Below are positions 54,540 through 64,000 of a stretch of 64,000 nucleotides of DNA, one piece after another. A program made the position numbers and the translations under genes. The stretch covers positions 749,963-813,962 of the forward strand of contig VWZL01000597.1 in NCBI GenBank assembly GCA_013396915.1, written 5' to 3'. This DNA is from Stercorarius parasiticus. Taxonomy: Eukaryota; Chordata; Aves; Charadriiformes; Stercorariidae. Under the pieces are notes generated by a model. It had not been told where the DNA came from. It made no database searches and saw only the letters and a program-made list of their open reading frames with translations. Every line of letters starts with the position of its first letter. Positions within the stretch are counted from its first letter, which is position 1.

Positions 54540-54918
54540 CACATCCTTGCTGCGATCCCACTTGCTGCTTGTCAGCTCCTGTCCGTGCTCCCCGCTGCTG
54601 TGTCGGGTTAATACTATGTGAAAGAGAAACTGGCAAATAGGGAAAGCCATCTTTGTGTGCGTATGTGTGTGCGAGTACTGCTGTTTCATAGGCTCTGGCA
54701 GCTGCTGCATGGCCGATGATGCTTGCTCTCTCTTTTTCACCCTGCCTCCCTGCAGACAACTAATGAATCATTTCTAGCCTGAATACTAGCCGTGCAAACA
54801 CACCAATGCTGCTGCTGCCGACGCTGCTGCCTTTCTCTACAAGGTTGTAATTTGACACAGTAGACTGCAGTTCTCTCGGCAATGATCTTGCTCAACATCG
54901 GAAGCACTTGATTTGAAG
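54540..54918 (+). other. Possible non-coding first exon, perhaps of RIMBP2
   Basis: GC-richer block holding CTG-type triplets (GCTGCTGCTGCCGACGCTGC), ending in a consensus donor TTTGAAG|GTATGC at 54918/54919. No long frame crosses it. On synteny, the next plus-strand gene after STX2 should be RIMBP2, a synaptic active-zone scaffold with a long 5' intron. The exon's start is not seen, and no RIMBP2 coding exon lies in the window. This is a weak, position-based call. Confidence 0.3.
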
Positions 54919-55582
54919 GTATGCTGAGATTTCACTATTTCTAAAAATAGCTATTTCTGTTAAATGCTTTTTGGGCAAAATGAGGGTGGGAAGGCTGAAG
55001 ATTTGTAGGGGTGGGGGGGGGAGAATTCTCTTTTTAGTTAGCAGTAATGCAGCAGTAACTCTTATCAGAGGCAGACAAACTTTATTATTCTGCTGCAATT
55101 TGATGATGATGCCCTTTACTGGATCTTTTCTTCTCGGTGCTGCTTAGAATAATAAAATGTGTTAGTATTGTGCACAAGCACTAGGTAGAGGGATTAAACT
55201 CTTGCTAGATTATTCCATCCTCCCTCCTATTGATGTTTAATCTGATGTCATTTTCCAGTCACTTTTAAGGTTTACAATACAATAAATAGTATATTGACAG
55301 GTTTGATGGTGCCATGTTTGTTTTCTGTATTAGTGTCTGTGGGCAAAGTTAGTAATTATACTGGCTAGCAGCTCTTCCCCCCCCCCATCAAGCCCCCAAG
55401 CGTGGTGTATATTCACAGTATCTGTTTGCTTTGCAGATGTATATTGTCATGTCATGGCAAAGTCATCAGTGTGACTACTCTTTCATAGAAATATTGTTAA
55501 TGAACTTATATGTGGTATTTGTCTGGCACCTAATACTAAATTAGGCCAATTGCAAGTAAATATCTCATCCTTTTTTGGTAGA

Positions 55583-55650
55583 AGAGAGAGAGATCTGCAG
55601 ATATATAGATATAGATATACACACACACACATATATATGGACACACTATA
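55583..55650. repeat. Compound microsatellite (GA/ATAG/CA/TA)
   Basis: Successive short runs of GA, ATAG/AT, CA and TA dinucleotides. Likely polymorphic. Confidence 0.8.
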
Positions 55651-58370
55651 CATAGCAGTATTTGTGGGAAGTATGTTATGTATAGGAGTATGTAGAACAG
55701 AATAATAACATTTTATTATAGCTTATGCATATAAATACCAGTTAATTAGTTAGCACGTACCAGTATACTGTGCTCAGTATTATAGGGGATACTGCAGGTT
55801 TTTTCATTAACCTCTTTTCAAAATTGGCTATTGCCTATAGCATTGGGCAAAGAAGGTATGCCTTTCCAAGAGTGATGTGATGGTTGACATTACAGTTGCA
55901 CATAGTCTTAGTAAAATTTTAACTCAGGAAAATGTCAGTGCTTATGAAGGCTTTGTTTTTAATTTTTAAGCTACTGCTGTCTGTTATTTTAGTAGTTAAC
56001 ATTGGCTGGGCTTTTTTTGTCCAGTGCAGGTACTGATGCAGAGTTTATATATAAAATAACTCAGCAGAATAACTTATTAATGAGTCTTGTCACTGCATCT
56101 GGTAAATACAGAGTCTGCTCCTTAAGTGATTAGATATATTTTGAAGAAATACCTAAAATCAAAGTCATTGATCTTAACATTAAGAATTGCCAAGTATGCC
56201 GAGACAAGGAAAGGATACTATGATTGCCATCATTAAAATACAAATAAGGACTATTGCTTAGGAAGATAGAAGAGCTGCTTTCAGAAAACAGCATGAAATA
56301 ATAAAACACAGACCAAGTCGTAGGGTGGAAATTAAAGCATCTCCATAAATTCAATACAATAAAAAATAGCAGTATACATGAACTGATATGAAAGTTACTG
56401 TAGTCACTTTATATTTCAGCTTTTTTGATCAAGAGGTGTTACGTCTTTTTTAGACGAAGGCTTTCAAGTCTACCCAGCTGACAAATGAGGAAGGCAATTC
56501 GGATCAAATCTTACAGATGTCAGCCAGGATTCACCACTGTAGACATCCTTTGAAATATATATGCATTACTTACAGTACCTTAAAGGAGGGTGTTGGGTGT
56601 TTAGGTGACTCTTTGTTATGTTTGTTAAAGAGATCTGGTGGTCCTGAACAGTGGCTTTGTGCATACTACTTTCTTTTTAATAGGAAAAAGACCTACTCTA
56701 AATGAAACTAGTGAAGTGGTCATGCTGCCTGTAGACTAGAGAGCAACCCTGATTTTTCGTATGTATATATCTGAATGGGTTCCAGCCTGCTGACATACAG
56801 CATGACTGTATACTAGAGGTAGTGAACAGAGGTGCAGTGTTATTACATACAACTTTATATATTTGGGTATACCTGGAGCACCTTTTTGAGAAATTTAATG
56901 TGTTGAATTTTCTAGAATCATAACCAAATTACAGCTTTAAAATGTCACATGGTTTTTAAGGGTAGGAAAAAATATGGGACAGTGCAGTGCCACAGATTTC
57001 TGCTTGAAAATGATCTAAATAGCTGATACATGCTCATTTAGTTAACTGAAAATTACAAGCTCAGAAATTTTAAGCATCTCTATATTTGGCCAATCTCATA
57101 CTGACATGAGCTAGGTATGTAATTTTGCATACATACAAAATATGTACCTCTTTGAATGTCAACTCATTCTGTTTTAGATATGTGTTAGATATGCATACTC
57201 ACTGTAGATTAGATAGGTGTGTGATATTGAGTTTGAAATGAATGTATAAGGACAAGAGTGTTCATTCTGGTAGTAGCTTATTACAGAACTCTGAGCCTTT
57301 CTGGATTGCCATGAGTAGAAATAAGATGCCTGTGATCACAGGATGAGTGTCTTCTGGTATAAGGAGTTTTCCTTGATGTGTGTCAAATGCTGCACCACGT
57401 ATCAAAATTAAATATCCAAAATCTCACTAACTTTATTCTGAAATAAGAAACTAGTTGGTCATGCATCACTGTCCTGTTCATTCAATATCTATATTGAATG
57501 AAGTATGGTTTGAGTGTCAAGGCTGCTGTTTTTCATTTAATTGAAATTGTTATAGTTCCTCGTCACTACTACAAAATATGTCAGAGTAGCTGAAGTATCT
57601 GCTAGTTATGACTTTTTTCCTGGGACTCATTTTTTGGTTTAGTATTCAGCAAAAGCTTCTGACTAAAGTGGAATTTTGTGTAAATCCTTTGTTTCCCTCT
57701 TCCATAGCATTAGCTCGTCAGGTCCAGTGAGCTCTTTGATAGAACGGCAAGCTATATAGACGTTTCCTCTCTATAATCTTGAAAATCTTTCCATGCATAG
57801 TACTAAGTAACTGAAATCTATTTAAGGTTTTCTGGAAAACACCTGGTGCCACTGATGCTTATCTGTCTTCTGGCCGTAGATGTTCTAAGCTGACTGTCCA
57901 CCACAGATGAGAACTGTCACGAAGCATTGCTGACAACAGCATTTGCTCACTGCTATTAGAAAATATATAACACTGTCATGATTAAAAATGGAATTGGAAT
58001 ATAGCCACAGTGCTGGAAAAATGCAGCTTCTTCAGAGCAACGTGTCACGAAACCAGTTTCTGTTCACTGAAAAAGAGGGCTTTTGTCAAGCTTATTTGCA
58101 CAGAGTGGACTCTTGGGAAATAGCAGTGATAACGTTACCCTGAGAGAATAGTTAATGATCTTCTGGAGCAGCTGATTGACACTGAAGTTTGAATGTGGTC
58201 ACTGAGGGTTTCTTTGCTAACTGTAGCCATCCTGTTCAACCATGTTGGAGTCATGTTCATTCTGTAAAGTATGATTGTAAAGCCACCTACGGTTGGCATT
58301 TTGGTGAGGAAATCGGAGTGGCTCAACACTTTGGCTTGTGCTTGTGACGTGGCACTTGATAAGGAAATCA

Positions 58371-58478
58371 GAGCGTGACTTCCAGCTCTGCCATTCTGTG
58401 GCATGCGAATGGCCATGGACAAAGCACTTAGTATCTCTTGGGCTCTGTTTTCTTTCTGTAAATGGGAATAATAATGAA
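58371..58478 (+). mobile_element. MIR-like SINE fragment
   Basis: Follows the MIR 3' half: CCAGCTCTGCCATTCTGTGG, then GGACAAAGCACTTAGTATCT, GGGCTCTGTTTTCTTTCTGT and AAATGGGAATAATAATGA. Diverged but collinear with the consensus as I remember it, including the tail that reads 'tcatctgtaaaatgggaataata'. Confidence 0.65.
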
Positions 58479-60820
58479 CCCTTTCCACTACATTTACTCA
58501 TTTTATTTGATTAGAAAATGAGATCTTCAGACCAAAGACTCTTTTCTCCATTGGGATGCTAAATCCCAGTGGAGGCTTCTAGTTGCTACCTGTAAATCAC
58601 TGGACAGTCTGCATTGTATGTTGTTGATTTATAGAAAAATATTTGCAAATTTCAGAAGAATCCGAATTGATTCCAAGCTTTTTGGAGTAACACTTGATTT
58701 GCTAAACTTTCCATTGTGCTCATGGGTATGTTCAGTTTGGAGTGATGGTGGCAGTCCTTGATGGTGGCAGTGGTTTGTTAGAAACATTTACAGTGCAGAA
58801 GTCAGGATGGAGGAAGTGGGACTGTAGGTCTGATATTTTTTTATTTTTTTTAATTGTCATCGTTTTATATTTTCTGTGTTATAAACAGTATAACGCTTGG
58901 TTTCTAAGGCAATAAGTATTACTATGCCAAATGTTTGATCTTGATTAGCAAGCAGCAACGGTGCATGATATTATTGTGAAGAATCAAGGGGAAGGCATTG
59001 CAAATATAATAGTATGGCACGGTCTCTATTCTTTGTTCTCATCTAATGACAATTAGAGACTATCTTCCATTTTTGCTTTAAAGGTCATCCTGTAGCAGTG
59101 TGATACCTTCCTTAAGGTCTGATCTGAGCGCAGTGGGCTGATGGGCAGTCAGCGTATGCACCCCTTTCCTTCCTTGCTCCACCTCCACTGGGACTAGACT
59201 GATTTTTATTTATTTATTTACTTTTTTTTTTTCTGAGGAGCACAAATAATTTTTATAGACAGCTTCAATTAAGTTTTGACACTGTGGGGGGATGTGTGTG
59301 GGGAGAATGACAATAATACCCCCTCTTGCCAATTTTGGAAGGATAATAAGCCCTTTTTGAGCCAGGGTAACTTGTTTAGGGTTATCTCAGAAAAATCCTA
59401 AATTGAGACTAAATTCCTTCAGAATCAGGAGGGGTTTCACCATTTTAGCTCCTGATGACTATTTCTGCACCTCCTTTTTATACAGTTGAAAAATGTTATT
59501 TGTTACTCCTGTATGGAATATCATGGTGCCTTTTCACTGACATGGAAAGTGCATCTTTTGTAGGTACATTGCTCAACTTGCTTAAAAATACTCTCTGATA
59601 CTAATCAGCAGGGACTTTTATAGATCTGTGCCAGTTTACACCAGGAGGGACAGCTCAGCTCAGTATCTCTGAGGGTGTGCTAATGGGCTAAACTCTTGCT
59701 GAAGACGGATAGAGTTGGTGGTGCTTAAAATTCAGCTGGATGAAGCTCACAGTTGTCACTGTAACAAGCAATACGGGGTTGAATCTGTCCCCTGTTCACT
59801 GCACTTTCCCTCTTCTGTGACAGTCACAGTTTTACCTATTTGTTAAATCCTCTTTTCTGTTCTCCTCACTTCCCTCCCCGCAGTTCTGCGTGTAGTTCAG
59901 AACATTTAAGAATATTCTCTGTCAATTCCAGGAGCATATTCCTTCCTTTCTCTCTTGTTTACTGCTTGCTAATTAAATTTTGTAGGTGGCAGTTTGAAAT
60001 CTTAGTGGGACGTGTCACGTGACTGCTAATGCTCTGCAGATCTCTATTACATAACCTTTAAGTCGTATGGGAAAATGTGCTTGTGTCATACTGGGCCTGA
60101 CATAAGGCTCTGTCTGAAGCCAACAGTCTGATCGGGGTTTTTTATGTACAGTGACTGTAGAAATCTTGTGGATGGTTTGTTCTGGGACAAGATTTGTGCC
60201 CTCGGTTGTCAGGCCAATTGTCTTATTTCCCTGAAATGCTTTGCAGCCTGCACTCTCTCTGCCTTTCCTGCAGGGTAGAAGAGGGGAGGGGTTAGATTTA
60301 AACACTCTGACATGCCAGGTAATGATCAAATGAATATTAAATGCAGAATGCTAGAATCCCTTCTGTTTTCCTGACAGGTTTGTTAGTTTTAGTTTTGAAG
60401 TGACCAGAGTACAGAACGAACATAGAAAACCTCTCAGTCTGTCCCCCCCTCCCCTTCACCTCCTCCAGATCTTAACTGGGCTCCAGTGCATTATGCAAAA
60501 TGAAAACATAAATCAATACAGAGGTTTTAAAAAAATGCCATGTAGGGATGATCAATTTTTAATGCATGGTAATTCATTAGCTTGCTGTTTTGCAAAAGGA
60601 GCATTTTTATAAATGACAGCAATGTATCCACTCACAGAATAATAGCTCCTCTCGCTTCTTCTGAACTAACACCATCTTTTGGCCTTTCTTCACATACAGT
60701 TTCACGTTTTTGTTGCCTAAAACATATTTATACACTATCCAATGCAGTTTAAGCACTCCGTTGTTGATGGACCAGCTCTGTGCCCTGAAGAAAGTGAGTC
60801 TCATTTTGGTTTCCTGGCCA

Positions 60821-60930
60821 GAATATGGGCCTGGGAGGCTGGGTCTTATTTGTGGCTCTGACATTAGACATGATGTGTGCTCTCAGGTAAATCACAGGAG
60901 ATCTTTCTGCCTCAGTTTCTTTATCTGCTG
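60821..60930 (+). mobile_element. MIR-like SINE fragment
   Basis: Collinear with MIR: GGCCTGGGAGGCTGGGTC, TTTGTGGCTCTGACATTA, then CAGGTAAATCAC and CTGCCTCAGTTTCTTTATCTG. The open frame crossing it is a by-product. Confidence 0.6.
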
Positions 60931-61194
60931 AGAAGGCTCAGTGGCAGTGAGCTGCTGTAGCCTTGCAACAAATGTTGCAGTTAAAAACTAGGAACAACTA
61001 GATGCGATTTTGGGTGTTTGTTGTTAGTTTGGGTTTTTTTAATGAAGTCCAGTTTTCAAGTTTATAATTTTTTATTGAAATCTGTGATTGTATGAATGTG
61101 TATTTTGTTCTAGAGTAGCCCTTTGTTTGTAATAGCAATTTCCAGTAAAATCTCTTCACAAAATGCTTAAGAATGATGGTTGATACAATTCTGT

Positions 61195-61262
61195 TCGTTT
61201 TACAGATGAGAAATTTTCAATGTGCTTCATGTTTATTTGCCCAAGATCATTCCACAGGATCA
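61195..61262 (-). mobile_element. MIR-like SINE fragment (antisense)
   Basis: TTTTACAGATGAGAAATT followed by TTTGCCCAAGATCATTCCAC resembles the reverse complement of the MIR 3' half ('ttttacagatgaggaaac ... ttgcccaaggtcacac'). Short, so less certain than the other two. Confidence 0.4.
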
Positions 61263-64000
61263 ATGCAAACCTATGGATACTGTTTGCAGAGTCCTGTCCA
61301 ACATGTCATCCATTGTACTGCTTCTCCTAATTAAATGGTGTATAAGAAGGGAGGAGGGGAAAATACTGATGTTCTAAAAACAGGCTTCCTTTTGTTTCAC
61401 TTTAAATGACCTATGTTTGCCTATGTGCTACTCATAGTAAAGAATTTGTCGGTGTATTAATTTTCTTAAAAATTACTACTATTATAAATCATGGTGGCTG
61501 CAGTCAGTTTGTCTGTTCTCCTAATGGCTGCCTGCTTACCTACTGGGTATACTGAAACTACAAATGTTTCATTGCTGGAAGGGGTCTCTGTTGCTCAACA
61601 GTCTTAAATCATCTATACAAATGTATGTACCATACATTCCCTGCGATTTGGTAGCTTTGGTTTATTTAAAGATTAAGTGCGTACAGTTAACACCACTGTG
61701 TTATTATGGTTGTTGGCTGCTGGATGAATTAGGATCAGAAGAAAGAAGCAACTGTAAAGGAGTTGTGTGTGTGGTAGGGCAGATGGGTACAGCTAATGCT
61801 TTTATATTTTAAAGGAAACCTGTTATTAAGGCAGTTGTTTCTGTTAATAATGTGCATAGATGAGCTCTCTGGGATCTGGACCTCTTCCAGTTAATGTGCT
61901 CTACAGTCATAGAGCAAGAGGAGAGCTATCACCCTGGCAAGCTCTGTCCTGAATTGTTTCAGGATGCAACAAGTGGCTGACCTGGACAAATGAAGGTATG
62001 AAACATGAAGACTTGCAATGAAAGAAGATCTTTCCTTGCACCTATCAGCAATAATCCAATGTCTGTCTTATCTGAACTGTCTGTGCTCTGTGGTACCTTG
62101 CCAGTGATAAGTGTTAGGGAGCAGCAGCTGTGATGGTCTTTTCTTGAGTATTCCTACCAGGGAGGAAATACAAGCATGGATTTTATAAACTTTAGAGTAA
62201 CATCCTGTGTAAACACTGTTGATAAGGGAGAGGGGATTTGGAAGGAAGGATAGCTCCTTCATGTCATACCAACTGTCATAACTCTGATGGCTCAAATGGA
62301 CGTAAGCTTATTTCCTACAATGGTTGTAGGTCAGACCTTTTTTTCCTAGTTGCAAAAGGTGAGGTATCTCATGCAGCCAGAGTAAAGCAACCCTGCTCAG
62401 CAACTTCTTTGTAGATATTGATCCCAGCTGTTAGATGCAAATGAGAGTTTTGCCAGCTTTGATATTGATGGGTACTAATTATCATAACCCATAAACTTTG
62501 TGCTTAGCTTGCAACCTTTCCTTTTAGAAAAATTCTATTTCATTTCAGTAAATACTGTTAAAAGGAACTAAAGAGCTCCAAGCTACTGATATTTCTATGA
62601 TCTAATGATAGAATTTTTGTAAATACATACTTTTTTCTTGACCTATGGATTATGGAAATTGTCTTAAAACAAGGCAGAACAATTTAGAAAACAAAACAAG
62701 ACATGAAGAAAAGCTCTCTATGATGATAAAAGCAAAAAGAAATAGTGAATGAGGTCATTGTACTGCTGACACCAATGGTGTAACACACTTGTGTCTATGG
62801 GGCTTGGGTGATTTTATTGATTCTTTGTGAAAAACTGCTCTGAGCAGAAAGCAGTAACCATTGCTGTAAACATAATATTCATGTACTGTAAAAAAAAAAA
62901 AGTTTCATTAAGCATAACTGTCAACATTGATGCAACAAGTGTATGACACTAAAAGTGATACTCCGCAACTGGAGCACTTCCAATTTCTGATCTGCAGGAA
63001 GAGCCGTTGGCCAGGTCCTAAGCATCAGCCTCATTGAATGAGGCGCTGAACACTTCTCAAAGAGCTGTCAGTCCAAATAAACAGTTGAACACAGCAGAGT
63101 GATGCAGCATTTGAGGGGAGTACAAAGAAGAAGCCTCCTACTTCTTCCCCCTTACCCCACTTTTTAGCTGCTTTCTGATGTGACTTCTTTCCACTCTCTC
63201 CCCATATTCTGGTTTGTGTAACTAAAATTTAGTCTGTTAGGTAAAGCTACCAGTGCATTTAGACAAACAATGTTGTTGATTTTCAATATCATTTTATTTA
63301 ATAGCATTTAAGAGACTGTACTGCTACTGAAAAGGATATTTTCTCAGTTCTGATTTCCTGTAACTAAGTAACAGGAAATTTTCCCAAACATGACTGAGTT
63401 ATATACTGTAATGTGTGGATGGAACTGGACTGTAGTTGAATTGGAGGGGATGTTAAGCCTTGTGTGCTTTGGTGTTTTGTTTGCATTTATGATATCTTGT
63501 TCCAGGGCCTGTCAGAGACTAGAGAGTATACTATAGGAATTTACTGTGGTTTTCTTGTGCCTTATTCTTAAGCATCCGATACCCAGTTTTGCCTGGGTCT
63601 GGAACCTGATCTAGTATGGCTGCTTCTACCTCTTTTCCTTACAATTGCAAAGAATGACTGTTAGAAAAGAATCTTGATGTACGTTACTGTTTGACAAGGG
63701 TTTGTGGATTTTTTTTTTTTAAATATTGGAGAAATTATTTAGCCACAATAAGGGAAAACCAAAATCAGAGTTTAATTTTTCAGTTTACTTTCTTTCAGGA
63801 GCTGGAAGTAGTGGATTTGTGGTTCTGGAGAGGTTATAATGACATGGTTAGTTTTTAGTCTCCTCACCTACAAGAAATTACCATTTGAAAGATAAAATGT
63901 CATGCAACCCTTAGGAGAAATTATTAATAATATATGCATTTTATTCTGCAAAGGAGAGAGGTCTTTTCTACACAAGGAAAGGTGCCTGGAGCAAAGAATT

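Larger units (their letters stand above)
54919..64000. other. Non-coding DNA, possibly the first intron of RIMBP2
   Basis: About 9 kb with no coding exon I can support. It contains simple repeats near 55.6 kb, three MIR-like SINE fragments (58.4, 60.9 and 61.2 kb), a direct repeat of TGATGGTGGCAGT at 58743 and 58759, and a palindromic GTCACGTGAC at 60014-60023. Confidence 0.5.

Overview
The window reads as vertebrate nuclear DNA, most likely from a bird. Genes are split by GT-AG introns, the background is AT-rich with two sharp CpG islands, and the interspersed repeats are CR1 LINE tails, one avian-type LTR and a few old MIR-like SINEs. The order RAN - STX2 - (54.9 kb onward) fits the conserved block known in human as ADGRD1 - RAN - STX2 - RIMBP2 (12q24.33), seen here in the opposite orientation. 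Species and chromosome cannot be fixed from sequence alone.

Layout. 1-5.66 kb: no gene seen. 5.67-10.96 kb, minus strand: the complete coding sequence of RAN (six coding exons, 216 residues) plus a non-coding first exon; a 380-bp run of N falls inside its 5'-UTR intron and removes no coding sequence. 10.2-11.3 kb: CpG-island promoter of RAN. 14.15-14.9 kb: a second CpG island, the likely STX2 promoter. 20.8-33.3 kb, plus strand: STX2 (epimorphin/syntaxin-2), exons 2 to the end, including two alternative membrane-anchor exons. The first coding exon, with the start codon, was not found. 33.3-42 kb: no secure gene. 42.0-52.2 kb, plus strand: a set of five in-frame, phase-0 exons with consensus splice sites, ending in a stop and a polyadenylation signal 33 bases on. 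It encodes the last 230 residues of a basic, coiled-coil protein that I do not recognise. I know of no coding gene between STX2 and RIMBP2 in human, so this is the most interesting item. A CR1 tail and a solo LTR sit in one of its introns. 54.5-54.92 kb: a possible non-coding first exon and promoter, perhaps of RIMBP2. 54.9-64 kb: no coding exon recognised; MIR-like fragments and microsatellites.

Functionally the two known genes are independent. RAN is the housekeeping GTPase of nuclear transport and spindle assembly. STX2 is a plasma-membrane Qa-SNARE for exocytosis and the last steps of cytokinesis. They are head to head about 3.7 kb apart, too far to share one bidirectional promoter.
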